Shown: piece by piece, positions 1 through 27,755 of the stretch | How the letters are laid out: each line of letters starts with the position of its first letter | How positions within the stretch are numbered: the stretch's first letter is position 1 | DNA from: Chrysomallon squamiferum | Lineage: Eukaryota; Mollusca; Gastropoda; Neomphalida; Peltospiridae | DNA: 64,000 bases | Direction: 5' to 3' | Assembly (NCBI GenBank): GCA_012295275.1 | Contig: CM022666.1 | Span: 9,171,423-9,235,422 of the forward strand | The notes under the pieces: generated by a model | What the model saw: only the letters and a program-made list of their open reading frames with translations | What the model was told of the DNA's origin: nothing | The model's database searches: none | Translations under genes and position numbers: made by a program

Positions 1-774
1 TGGCATTTTTGGATAACTGAAAATGGAAGCTGCCTAATATATGTATCTTCTGTTATGCGACCCATTACTAAATATATTATTTAATTGACATATCGTTCAA
101 TGTTTTCACCGATCTTGAAGTAAAATGGATGCCTGGTATTACCCGATCTAAAAATAACAATATACGTCACAGCAATTAACCACCAATAGAACGCTTAGGA
201 ACCAGGAAGCGGCGGTAATTCAATCAACCAATCAGATTAAAAGGAAATTCTGTCAACAATAAATGTTAATTTCTTTGGTTTGATGTTGCTGAGATAGGTA
301 ACTATGAATATTAACAAGTGTTCATTTGCGGTTAAATAATGGAGAAAAAAACAACAACAACATAAAAAAAAAAAAAAAAAAACACGCAATAATGACACGA
401 TCTTTTAAACATCTGTTAGAAAGTTATTAGCTATATTTAACAATAACAATAATAATAAACCAGCAGACAGATTGAGAACAGGTCAGATGAAGACAAATTA
501 TGTGTGTATGTGTGTGTGTGTGTGTGTCTATGGTATATGTCAGCGTGTTCGGAGTTTCTCATGTGTGTCTGTATGTGTTGTGGTGTCTGTGTACGTGTGT
601 GTATATGTATGTATGTGAGTGTATTTCATTAGAAAAAAGGATCGGTTATTTTTACTACAATAAATTAATACAATGATTTTAACTTACTATTAACGTCAAT
701 AATAATGATAATCCTACGATAAAATAAGGTTATGGATCAGTGACTAAGAAGAAACCTCAAAATAATCTGAATCG
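1..774. other. AT-rich intergenic DNA, no gene seen
   Basis: No convincing coding exon is visible on either strand. The stretch holds a poly-A run near 364-382 and an imperfect TG-rich microsatellite at about 500-610. Two CCAAT-like motifs at about 180-190 and 222-232 could belong to a promoter of a gene left of the window, but nothing else supports that. Confidence 0.5.
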
Positions 775-778
775 AAAA
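775..778 (-). terminator. Pol III T-run terminator of tRNA-Leu
   Basis: A run of four T on the minus strand lies four bases past the tRNA 3' end, the normal distance for an RNA polymerase III terminator. Four T is a minimal terminator. Confidence 0.6.
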
Positions 779-782
779 CTCT

Positions 783-866
783 TGTCAGAAGTGGGATTCG
801 AACCCACGCCTGGAGAACCAGACTGCGACCTGAACGCAGCGCCTTAGACCGCTCGGCCATCCTGAC
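783..866 (-). tRNA. tRNA-Leu (anticodon CAG)
   Basis: Read on the minus strand this 84-nt sequence folds as a type II (long variable arm) tRNA. The acceptor stem pairs GTCAGGA with TTCTGAC, followed by discriminator A. The D arm contains TGGCCGAGCGGTCTAAGG (internal A box), the anticodon loop is TTCAGGT giving anticodon CAG, and the T arm contains GGTTCGAATCC (B box). There is no intron. CCA is not encoded, as usual for eukaryotes. The long variable arm and CAG anticodon identify leucine. It stands alone, with no other tRNA in the window. Confidence 0.97.
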
Positions 867-1094
867 ATTGCTATATATCGATTCGAAGCTCAGTGCACAA
901 CACTGTTGTATTTAGCCCGTTATATAAGGAATACTAGTTTCGATTTTGGCTACCCTGTTACACAGTGTTAACATTTTCGATTCGAGATCTGTTACTATAA
1001 TTACCGTTATCGTAAACACTCAGGAACGATTATTCTGTATAGTTCAGTATCGTAACTTGTTAATGTTATTAACTAACATTTCTTTTCTTTTTCT

Positions 1095-1095
<1 letters not shown>

Positions 1096-1157
<62 letters not shown>
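1096..1157. repeat. (TA)n microsatellite
   Basis: Uninterrupted TA dinucleotides for about 60 bases. The ORF that runs through it (repeating Tyr-Ile) is not a gene. Confidence 0.95.
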
Positions 1158-1160
<3 letters not shown>

Positions 1161-2763
1161 CATGTATTTATTAAGTTAGGTAGGTAAATAAAATACTAAG
1201 TTATTAACTATGTTATTAATAAATAAAATATTAAGATATTAATTAAAAAAAACTAACAGAACAACTATGTTTTTAATTAATAAAATACTAACTACATTAT
1301 TAATAAATAAAATACAGCAAAAGAACATTCACGTTTAACAAACTATTTCTCAAACATTTTAAACACTGACAGCTTTTGTACTGGTTCCTCTGTACATCAG
1401 CATTGTTATGATGTTTCTACTTACAGTTACAACTGTTATGAAGATATTTTCTGTTGGTGGAATGAGAAATCGACTGCTAGCTGTAATTAGGTTTTATCAG
1501 TACAATAATGTCTTTACAAATCAATTTTTTCTTATACAGGCAGATAATAATAATAAATTAGTTATTATAACTATAATGATTTCATGTTGTTGTTTTAAAT
1601 ACTACTACTTTTATTATTATTATTTCATTAACTGGTTAGATTAACCTGATTAAAATGAGATTTATAACCAAATACATGGTTTGTAAACATAATATTTAAG
1701 TGTGTTTGTCAAAATTGAAATCAAAACATTAAAAACAAATGACTATATTGCATTTTCAAAAATTATTTATTATTAGCAGTAATAATAGTAGCAGTAGTTT
1801 TTGATAAATATTGCTCCATTGGGATCAACAGTAATAACGTCAAAACATGTCTGCTTTCTGTATCTAATTCTACATTACATAAAAATTAAAATAAAGAAAA
1901 TCAATAACAAAACAAACAAAAAACAACATGTTTACACCAAGATCAATTGACTATTATTATTCAAATAATATGTTGATCAAAGGCATAAAACAAAACAAAA
2001 ACAAATTAAAAAATGTTCTTCTGTAAAGTAACATTTAACTTTGAATATACACATTAGCAAAAACTATTTATAACATAAAAAGATGATTTGTTTTATCCCT
2101 TTTTCCTATATTATTCTTCTCGACTTTTTTGCTTTTTTATGTGGGGTCTTTTTTCTTCATTCCCCCCCTTTGAATAAACCTACTATTAATTGTAATACTC
2201 TTATGTATGTATGTAATTTAGTTTGCTTGTGTGTTTAATCATACATACCTGTAAAATAAATGAAAAAAAAAAAAAAAAAAAGAAAGAAATGAAATACATA
2301 AATTATATATATTTATTACACAAATAAAAAATATTTATTACATGGAACACAGTGGTGCACATATCATATATTACTTACTGTTTATAACTGGACTGAGCAA
2401 TCTATTACACATAGCACATGAAATTTAAATTTCTTTAAGTACAGAGCTGATTTGCAAAATTAGATTTTACAGCTAAAGCAGACACATTTTTTGTTGTTGT
2501 GGTTCTTGCTTTGCAAATATCTGTGGTGTTAAGAATAAAATTTAAGTCTAATAAAGTCTAAATAACTTCCAAGTAATTTGTTTTCTGGGACCTATTTAAC
2601 AAAATATCACAATTAATATTATTTTTACTGTTCATGACGTAACAGAGATCTGATAGCATCTTTTAAAGCAAATCTATCTGCCCTGAACATGCGGACATCA
2701 CTACAACAAAATAGAGGTGTCCATGTTATTTTTAACTGTATATTTATTTAGTAATTAAAACAT

Positions 2764-2861
2764 GACAGAAATTATATGCATATATTCTAATAATAATAAT
2801 AACAATAAACTATTAGTATTATTATTATTAGAATATATATATATATATAATTTCTGTTGGA
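2764..2861. repeat. Large palindrome / hairpin
   Basis: The left arm GACAGAAATTATATGC continues into ATATATTCTAATAATAATA. The right arm carries the reverse complement: TATTATTATTAGAATATA, then TATAATTTCTGTTG. Arms are about 40 bases with a short loop. It could be a small MITE or simply an AT-rich palindrome; no clear target duplication was seen. Confidence 0.6.
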
Positions 2862-3867
2862 AGAATGCAGAATATATTTAGACTATTTCTTCATATCATA
2901 AATTTCTGAAGACAACAGATATTTGTGTATACATTGCAAGTTTTCTGCTGTCACAGGTGCCAAGTCAAAATGTACACACTACACACTTCTGTGAAAAACT
3001 ATCACATAGCTTAACAACTTCCACACATCCTGCAGTGAAGTTCCAACTTATTTCTTAGACTTCAGGCTTGTTGAAAAATCTCCTTTTTCCTGTCCATGAG
3101 AGTGAAAACTCATTTCTTAAAAATATCTGAACAGTGTGTGAAATGTTACATTTTTTTATTCAGAATTGTTAAATAACTATTTCTTAATTTTTTTTCTTCT
3201 TTTCTTTTTTAAACTATTATTATTAAAAAAATTAATCCACAATTAACTTTTCTTATCAAACAATTCAGCTATTCTGGAGAGTTATTTTTGCATTGTTATT
3301 GCATTTAATATCAGTTTTAAAAAACATGAGACATTTATTAATTATTTAACTGGTTCCAATGTATACTTGTTTCATCTATCAAAGTTTCTGATTCACAAAC
3401 TGTGTGGTATCTGAACTGTCTCCAAGAATTGATTCTTCAAAACATCTACACACAGTGTATTGTAGACATTCCAGTAAAACAGAGCTAAAAACCAGTCAGA
3501 ACTTACATTCTACAAACATTTCATACCTCAAAAAATACAAAGTGATCAATGTTCTTGTTTTTTCTCTCTTTCTTTCCATTTATTTATATTTTTAATTGGA
3601 TGAAAAAAATTAAAAATATAAAATAAAATTAAATTAAATTGACAAAATAAAACAGAAATTAAAACAACCAAAAATACACACACCCACCCATTTAGCAACT
3701 AAAGAATTTTTCTTTTATGACTATTTTTATTTTATTCATTATTAGTTTTTGTATTTACTTATTAAGGTGGGGTTGGTCATTTTTCATGTTGGTTTTTTTT
3801 GTGTGTTTTAGTTGAAGCTGCCAGTTATGTACGATTATCACAGAATTATCAAAGTTTTGAATATGTT

Positions 3868-18325
<14,458 letters not shown>

Positions 18326-18525
18326 ATTATGATTTTCACGTAAAGTTATCCAACTGAGATTCGCACAATGTAATTCATTTAGTATCTAAAATTAGCTTTA
18401 AAATACTCTAATAATTACTTTATATTTTCTATCATATAAATAATATAGATTTTAATTGAGATTATGTTTGATCACAGAAATAGTTTCGTAAATGACAGAG
18501 GTCGTGAGGGCGCTAATTACAAACC

Positions 18526-18533
18526 ATCTAAAT
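18526..18533. repeat. Target-site duplication, left (ATCTAAAT)
   Basis: The 8-bp ATCTAAAT is repeated exactly at 18812-18819 on the other side of the MITE. Confidence 0.9.
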
Positions 18534-18811
18534 CACTGGTTTTCAAACTTTTTCATACCGCGACCCTTTATGAGCAACCAGTATGACCGATGACCTCCTT
18601 TAAATAACATCTAGGGTTACTATAATTTTCATCAATCAAAGACGGTACAAAAGGAATCTGTATTCACTAAGACGGGTCCCAAACCTATCTAAACGTTTTT
18701 ATTTATTCCTCCTTCCAAGTCAAGTTGAAACAAGCTAAAACATACCCTCATTCAAGAACGATCTCGCGACCCCAGAAAAAAGGCTAGCTACCCCCAGGAT
18801 GAAAACCTATG
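18534..18811. mobile_element. hAT-type MITE, 278 bp
   Basis: The inverted ends are CACTGGTTTTCA at the left and, on the opposite strand from the right, CATAGGTTTTCA. GCGACCC motifs lie inside both ends. A perfect 8-bp direct duplication flanks it, the hallmark of hAT transposition. No coding capacity. It lies about 210 bp upstream of the ATG16L1 start codon. Confidence 0.88.
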
Positions 18812-21237
18812 ATCTAAATATTAGTAGCAGTAATAGTAGTAATAGTAGGCTACTAATAGTAGTAGCAGCAGTAGTAGCAGCAGCAGTAGGAGGAGGAGCA
18901 GCAGTAATAAACGAACAAAATAAAAAAATAAAATAAAAAAACTTAACTAAGATTATTGTGACAGTGAAGGAAGTGTTTTTCGTTTAATGGTTATTGCTAT
19001 CTACGGGATTCAGAATGTGATTATTTAATTTAACATTTAAGAAAGAAAAGTATTTGTAAACTGTTAAAAGTATTATGATGATGCTAACATGTAGCCAAAA
19101 CATACTTTATGACAAATGAAATATTTGATTTATCCCATTGCGAATATAACAATACTACTGGTAAATTTGCTACTGCTACAACTAATACAATTACAAAAAC
19201 TACTACTACATCTACTACAACCAATACTATCACTATAACTACTAATAATAATACTGTTATAACTACCATTACTGCTGCTATTAATACTTCTACTGCTACT
19301 ACTACAACTACTACACTACTACTATACACGTGAACACTGTGTGTTCTATCAGGCTATTTAAATGTCATTGAGTTTATTAACTACTTGTGTTTACACTGAT
19401 TGCTATCTGCCACGGTATTTGTGTTAAGTGATACTTTGGATATCAGTTTCGCTAACTGCACAGAGCATTATCGGATTAAACTACACATTGCATCTCTGTA
19501 CAACAAGCCAGATACCCCCTAATGGTTTAGTGTTTATTTATTTATTTATTAAGCTGCTAATAAGAAATGTAGTATAAATACAAACACACTCATTTACAAA
19601 CATACATATGTGCTGAGAGATTCAAACATGCAAATGCATAAATACACACACACACATACACACACACACACACACACACAACATGGCCATAATTTTTAGG
19701 ACTGCTTGATGAATACTGCACACACTCTAAAGATGTTAAATTCATAATAAATATTAAGTTCACTCAATAATATAATCATGGATCATAATGGGAAACTAAT
19801 TATTCAGTTCCCTTATTATGAAATAGTTCTCAGACAGAACTGCACAGTCGCATCATAATATGGTACAAAAATTATAAGTGCCAGAGACTGATCAACATTT
19901 CACCAGTATACTCTGTGACAATAAGCACCATACACAATTACATACATACAGAAATGCATATAAAAAATTTAATATTCTTAAATCACGAATAGCCTATTCA
20001 TTTTCGTCATTTTCCGTCATCTAACGGTTACTTAAAGTTCTATTGACGGATAATACCGAGTTGCTACGATTGATGGATGAGCCAGACGGCCTAAAACGAA
20101 CTTCCTGTTAACACCTGCTGTCAACTTTATTAATGTTGTAAACATCACGGGACTAAAATTGTAACTACTTTCGAAAGGTAATTGTCAAATTTTTTAAATT
20201 AAAACACTTTTTTTTCATATGATACGCAGAAAGAAAACTGATGCTTAGTTTTATTGCATAACAAAAATATTGTCTAAACCGCGGCAAATTGCGTTGGCTT
20301 AACCACTTAAACCAGTTAAATTTGCAGTTTCCCGGAAACACAGTTGTGTAGCTTGTCAAATGGGGGACAAAATTATATTAATTCGTTTTTCACATAATTA
20401 GCCCCGAATGCTTTAGGCATTCTAGAAGTTAAAAGTAAATGCATTTAGATTTAACAGTCAAGAGATTTAAAATAAAGGGAAGCTCTTTTTAATTTTATTT
20501 TTATGACAATAAAGAGGAATAAATTGTTAATCATTTAGGGTTAATATTTTACTTATTTTTTGTTTTATCGTACGTGACTAATGTTACTGTTCTGTAGCCC
20601 TATCAATATACAATCCAATAAAATAGTGTTTGTTTAGTCATTAAAAGATTTATGAAATGAAAATCGGAATTAAATTCTTTTAATAAGAGCTTACTTTTGA
20701 TTTTCAATAAATTTTATATAGAACATTTAGGAAACTAATTTTTTACACAGATACAAATTTTTGGAACTAAAAGTATTTGTGTTATTTTAAATGGCTATTA
20801 TTCGTTAAGGTTGACTGTTTTGTCCTTTTGTCAAATTGGGGATAAAATTTATCAGGTGAAAAATAATCAGTAAAAAAAAAAAAAAAAAAAAAAAGATAAA
20901 TTCACCAACCAGTTTTCTTAACAGTGAGTAATAAATAATACATCTCCATTTTGAACTGTACATTTAGCATTTTCTGTTATTGTTTTGCACATAAAATGAA
21001 AATAATAATAATTTTATTTATTTATTTCCAGAATTAAAATTGTTTAATGGTCATATTTACATGAATAAAGTATAAAATATGACATTGTTATTTAAATTAA
21101 TTATTGGTTGAGGTCAGTAAAGTATAATTTATGTTATATAAATTATAAAATATCTTGTTGTTTAACTAATTATGTTACTTTGCTTTATTCACAACCTGAA
21201 TGATAAAATGATGAACAGTATTAATGATAAACATATA

Positions 21238-24200
21238 ATGACAAATGAACAACAACAATTACATATTGTGACAGCTGAATGGCATAATGGTGTATATCTT
21301 ACTGCACCCTTCTTTAAATATATATATATTGTTTATTATTATTATTATTTTTTTATAAACATTTTTATAAAATTTTTATATTAAGTTAATTTGTATTTAG
21401 AAAACATTGGTTATAAATATTTAAAATATTTGTAATTCATTTTTCAGGAATTATCAGTTACATTAATTATTCATGTGATGAGTATATATGTACATACATA
21501 ACAATTATTTTCTCATAAAAATTACATTTAAAATTATTTGCACTGAATGAACATAAGTATTCAGTTTTTTTCTATGATGTGATATTAACCTATATCACCA
21601 GAATAGATCTATAAATAACACAAACAATGACTTCCTGGTCATAAATTTCAATCACACTTGTGAGCAAACAGCAAGGGTCACATTACCATGTTGATAAAAT
21701 TTGCTGTCTTTTTTTTTTGTATTTTAATTTTACTTTTTTTTTCAATTTTTTACTTTTACTTTTTTTTCAGAAGAATTTCATTTCAGATTCATATATGTAC
21801 ATTGATAAATGTACAAATATATCACAAAGTTGTTTTTTGTTAATAATTATAATTATTATTAATTAATGGTTTATTATATTATATTTATTATATTAACTTA
21901 AATAACATTTAAGTTTAAGTTTATTATTTATTTTATTTATTGTTTTGCTTTTAAAAATTTATTTTGATTTAAAAAAAGAAGGGTCAATCTAATTCCTATT
22001 TAATAATGCATGGTTGATTTTTTAAATACTGTTTTGTTTATTTTTCTTTTGTTGTTAGTTTATTTATGTAGAATTTGATAGAGTTGTAGCTGATTAAACA
22101 TTTGTTTTTTGTTATTACTATCTGTATTTATACCTGTAGTGAGATACTGTCTATAAATCCAGGTGTTCTATTTTAGATAAAAAACAATCACATCACCTCA
22201 GTGATAGTATATTTTTGTCAAATAAGAACACAATCACACTACCTCCCAGTAAAAAGTATTAATTTACTCTTTTAACCACACTAATCTGCAGTGATTGTAT
22301 AGTGTATTTGTATTAAGTAAAAAAAACAAAAACAGGTGGGTTTCACAGTTAAAAGTGATTAACTCACTGTAAGAACTACATTGATCCACAAAGATAGTGT
22401 ACTTACTTGTGTTAAATAAAATCTTAATCTCAGTGTCTCACTGTTAAATTCTAGTTGACTCACTGTGATCACAGCAGTATGCTTTTATACAGTCTGTTTA
22501 TATTATTTTTGTTTACTGCTTCCACAGATCCATTTCATTCTTTGAAAGAAAAAGAAAATGTTACAAGATATATATTCAGAAGATCTTATTTTATATTTTA
22601 ATTTTTTAAATTGTCATCTTTATATTTGTTAATATATATATATTTATAAAATTAGACATGTCTTGCAAAGTTTCAGTTCTTATGAATAAAGTTTTATTTC
22701 TTGAGGTATCATTAGTTAGACAAGTTTTTTTTTTTCGTACTATCTGAATATTAACAGAATGAGATTGGTGTAAAATACAGACATATGAGCATACTCTATA
22801 AAAATTAATTTTAGAAGAAACATATGTGCTAATTTCCATTCCAGACATGGCCTCCCAATTGGTTTATCAAAGAACCTTCCTGTTAATGAAAATGGATACA
22901 TAAAAGATTACTTGCTACTAATCTTTGGAATAATCCCAAGAGAAGCAACAGTTTGTTTCTTTTTCAATTTTATCATGTAATAAATCCCTGAATCATAGCA
23001 CATACCAAATGTTTAATGTATTGATATGTTATTATATCATATATATATATGTCTGGAATATATTCTGAACATTGGTAAAAGTGTAGCATATCATAGATAC
23101 TTTACATCAGTGTATTATATATGTAGTGTATATCAGTGATACATTTTCAAAAACATGTTTTTTTTAAAACAACAAAGTACTGTGCCTGAAGCTTTAGTTT
23201 CAGAGGCAATAAAATGAACCAATGCATTATATATGTAGTGTAAATCAGTGATACATCTTTTATAAGTCTAACATCTTGATAAATGTGTTTTTAAAAAAAC
23301 AAAAACAAAGTACCATCCCTGAAGCTTTAGTTTCAGAGAAAATAACATGAACAATTCCCTGGTTATTATTTTTATTTTTATTTTATTTTATTAAACTCAA
23401 TCCACTATTGTTTTTTCTCAGACCTAAGCAATGAATGCAATTATAAAAGTATTAAATAAATTTAAAACAAGAAAAACAACAATAATAATTACATAATTAT
23501 AATACTAATTTATTTCTGTTACTATTAAGTATATTTAACCAATACAGTAATCATGGTTTTGAATTCTCCTTTACCTATAGAGACAGCTTTAGAGGTCACA
23601 ATATACTGTATTTTGTATTTAATCTCCAGTGTGTTTATTAGCATTCAAACTGCTCAGTGGATGTAGCTCATAGATTTTTTAGAAACAAAATATTCTATAT
23701 GTATGGTTATTTTCATAATTATTGAAAATTCTTTGGGAAAATATTAATCTGTATATTGTTTAAACAGTATAATCTGTAAACGTCATAATTCACAAGATAA
23801 ATAACAAACAACAAAAAAGAAAAAAACATTGTCTATCAGTTACATATCATCTGCCTTTTACCTCTTGACTATTTTGTAACTTATGTACTACTATTATTCA
23901 TACACAGCCACAAGTGAAAAGATAAATTATTTACTAACATCAAATTCTGTGGAGACTCACTTCCTGGTCATTTGAGATAACACAAAACTTCAAGTATCTC
24001 ACAATAGTTTTCAAAAAGGAAGTATTAACTAAAAAAAATAACTGTTCATATTGATATGTGCATAGGTATCGTATGTACACAGTCACAGTCTAGTGAGTCA
24101 TGTTATGATTCATATGAAATTTATTAAAATTTATTAAAATAAGTGTTTGAATTTTCAGTATTTGAAATGTTCAAATCTGGTTAATTTAGAAAGCTAAAAA

Positions 24201-27200
24201 GGTAAAACCTTCATATTTTATAAAATTTTATTAAAATAAGTTACAAAAACCAGTGTTTATTTGTACTGGTGTTTGGGTATATAATAATAAACTTTTCTAG
24301 TGTTTTAATTTTGATACAGTTATAAAATATTTTATATTATTTTGTTTCTGATAATTCAGTAAAAACAGGTTTTTTTTCTTTTGTGTGTTTTTAAAAAAAA
24401 AATTAAATAGTATGTCTGATTTATTACTTTTTAACATCTTTATTACTGAAGTATGGGTATTGTCATTTAACAGTCACATTTTATCTATGGTAGAAATATA
24501 TAACACTTAGGTATACTGGATTGATAAAGATTTTAAACTTAATATAATGCACAAGCAATTCTGTTATAACTTAGTTCAAGAAGAAACATCTAAATTTCAT
24601 TATAATGATGCTCTAAAAGTTTCAGAAATATTTATTTATTTATGTTTTATTATTATCATTATTATTATTATTAATATTATTTTCTTGTTGTTGTTGACAT
24701 GTGTGATATTAAAATATTATGAATGATTTATTCTGTTTATAAAAAACTGTGTAAAGTTATAAAATATTAAATGTTTCAGGTAACAGAATGTAGTCTGTAA
24801 CAGGATGTTGCTACACACAGGTATTTCTAGACTCCGTGCTGAAGAGCTCCTACTGGCAGCAAAGGAAGATGGGAGTTTCTTAATTCGTGACAGTGAATCC
24901 CTGACTGGAGCATATGTCCTTTGTTTACTGTAAGTATTGTGTGTTGTGTATTGTGTATGTTTTGTGTATGTGTGCATGTGTTAAACTACAGGACCAGATT
25001 AAGAATTCAGAATCTTCTGATCTTCAGTTTGATCTTTTAGATTACATGCTGTTGAAATGACCTTTATTCATAATTATTTGTCAATAACAACTTATTAAAA
25101 ATCTAGAGATGTAATATTTTTTATAAGTCATCAAATGCAATCAAAGCAAGAAAACCTCTTTTATCAAGTACTGTAATAATAATGTGTTTTCTAACATGTC
25201 ATCAAAATACATCTAGATATATCTAAACATTTTGTAAATCATATAAAGATAAAATAACTTGGGTCTGTTTTCAAGTTAGATGGACATGTTCTATGTATCA
25301 TAACAATTATTTCAATAGCTGATTTAAAACTAATCTGTTCAGCTGGAAGTCTCGAATACATCAGTACCGAATTCTTCCACAGAAAGATGGCAAGTTGTCA
25401 GTGCAGGTGAGTACAGCTGATTTGATTTGAAAAGTTATGGGGTGGTTACATATTATAAAGTTTTCTATTCTTTGATGGAAAAATGAAAGCCAGTAAAGAA
25501 ACAATAATAATAAAACATTTAGTTAATTTGAAGTAAGCTTCAGTCAAAAGATCAGATCCAGTCAGCATTGACTTGGAATGGGTAAATGTAATGGTGATAT
25601 TACGTATTTCTTTAGAAGCAGATCCAATGACTTATTTATTTCAGTTAATATAATAATGATGTGTATATATTTTAGTCTCAAGGCAAAGTTCAGGCAGTTC
25701 GGTATAATGACATCAATGAACTTGTACATGGCTACATGCAGCGAGGAGATCAGAATGGGCTGGTTGGAGCTTTAAAGAAACCAGTCTTACCTGAAAAACA
25801 AGATGGTGCCTCCCTAGATTCTGGTATATGTTTAATTATTACATTCTGTTATATCATATCTTTAATTATTACATTCTGTTATATCATATCTTTAATTATT
25901 ACATTCTGTTATATCATATCTAATTATTACTTTCTGTTATATCATATCTTTAATTGTTACATCTGTTATATCATATCTTTAATTGTTACAACTGTTATAT
26001 CTTTAGTTGTTACATTCTGTGATATCAAATCTTTAGTTGTTACATATTGTTATATCATATCTTTAATTGTTACATTCTGTTACATTTTTAGTTATATTCT
26101 GTCATATCATATCTCTAATTGCTGCATTCTGTTATATCATGTCTTTAATTGTTACATTCTGTCACATCATATCTTTAATTGTTACATTCTCTTATATCAT
26201 TTCTTAAGTTGTTACATTCTGTTTTATCTTTGATACATTCTGTTATATCATTTCTTTAGTATTTCATTCTGTTATATCATATCTTTAGTTACATTCTGTT
26301 GTATATCTTTAGTTGTTACATTCTGTCATATCATGTCTTTAGTTGTTACATTCTGTCATATCATATCTTTAGTTGTTATATTCTGTCATATCGTACCTTT
26401 AGTTCTTATATTTGGTATGCACTATACTTTCAATTAAAAGTTAATATCAGTCCATCAATCTCTGTCTAAACATGATACCAAAATAAAATAAAGTTACTGT
26501 TATTGTTCTCAAGACTCTATTATACAGATGTGGTACATTATATAATCCCCAAATTCTTAGAAAACAAGCAACACTAATAACTGATTAATTCTGTGAAAAG
26601 TATCTTTTTAAATTTTTGTACCAGAGTTCCTTTAGAGGCAAACCTTTGTTATACTTACCTTATTACATTCTAGTATAAATCTGATTGCTTTGGTTTTTTT
26701 TTGTGGGCTGTGTTTTTTTTTTATGTTTTTTTTTATTTATTTATATATTTAATTTTTGAATTTTTAATCTGACTTTTTTGTGTGTGTATTTTTTTGCGGG
26801 GGGATCAGTATTTATTTAGTTACTTTAACAAGATATTTAATATTTCAGATGATGATGATTATGATGAAGCAGACTTTTCACCTGATGTGTTTGCTCCCCC
26901 ACTTCCTAATGAGTCTGATGATAAATACTTAACAAGAACTTTCAAATACAACTATCTCTCCAACTTTTCCAGACTTGATTTGTCAAAGTAAGGGCATAGT
27001 TATACAATATGTGTGTCATATTTATGTGACAGCCATGATGAGATTTCTTTTTAACTATACATCATAATTGCTTGTCTATATAAAAAAAATGTATCTGGTC
27101 AGTTGAATGGTCATCACAGACAGTTCTGTTACATTTAAACTGGCCTGATATGTTAACATACAGAAATGTTTTTACTCACAGCAGACTTAAATGTATTATT

Positions 27201-27624
27201 TTAATATTTATTTCTTTAAATACTATTTTATTTATTTTTTAACACATTTATTTTCATTAACTTATTACTTCATTTATATATATTTTTAATATGTTTATTA
27301 TTATTAATTTGTTTTAATATTTATTTATTTATTTAATATTTTTTATTTACTTGTTAATATGTTTATTTTTATTAATTTATTTCATTATTTTTTAATTTGC
27401 TCATTTTTTATTAATTTATTTTAAGAGTTATTTATTTCATTTAATTTTTAATATGTTTATTTTTGTTAATTTATTTTCATATTTATTTATTTAATATTAT
27501 TTGTTTTTTAGTATGCTTATTTTTATTTATTTCTTCATGATTTATTTATTTACATGTTTATTTTGTTATATAAGTTTATTATTTATTTTTGTTTATTTGT
27601 TTATTTGTTTGTTTATTTATTTAA

Positions 27625-27656
<32 letters not shown>

Positions 27657-27724
27657 TTTAATTTGCTGCATAAGTTTAATATTATTTTTATTTATTTAAT
27701 ATTATGTTTTTTAAATTTATTTTA

Positions 27725-27755
<31 letters not shown>

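Larger units (their letters stand above)
867..3867. other. Intergenic DNA and probable ATG16L1 3' UTR
   Basis: About 3 kb without a supported gene. It holds a TA microsatellite (about 1096-1157), several poly-A and poly-T runs, a large palindrome near 2764-2861, and at its right end the untranslated region downstream of the ATG16L1 stop codon at 3868. ORFs here are short and AT-driven. The exact 3' end of ATG16L1 could not be fixed from sequence alone. Confidence 0.5.
18326..21171. promoter_or_regulatory. Shared 5' region between divergent ATG16L1 and SHIP genes
   Basis: Roughly 2.8 kb separates the two start codons, so both promoters must lie here unless SHIP has further non-coding exons. 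It holds a hAT-type MITE (18534-18811), AGT-rich and ACT-rich trinucleotide tracts (18821-18905 and 19140-19330) and a CA microsatellite (19648-19680). A relatively GC-richer patch near 19980-20120 with several TCCGTCA/TGACGGA motifs is the best promoter candidate by eye. No TATA box was singled out. Confidence 0.45.

Noticed and set aside
946-1179. 77-aa ORF ending in Tyr-Ile repeats
   Set aside because: Driven by the TA microsatellite; no splice or family signal.
19084-19333. Val-rich and Thr-rich ORFs on opposite strands
   Set aside because: Translations of an ACT-type trinucleotide tract.
24805-24929. ATG at 24805 as the SHIP start
   Set aside because: It would lack the SH2 tryptophan strand; the exon ending at 21289 supplies TAEWHNG in phase and fits better. 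It remains a possible alternative start.
25736-26233. 165-aa ORF with repeated hydrophobic segments, looking like a membrane protein
   Set aside because: It is the wrong frame of SHIP exon 4 continuing through the 30-bp minisatellite; the SH2 exon ends at 25823.
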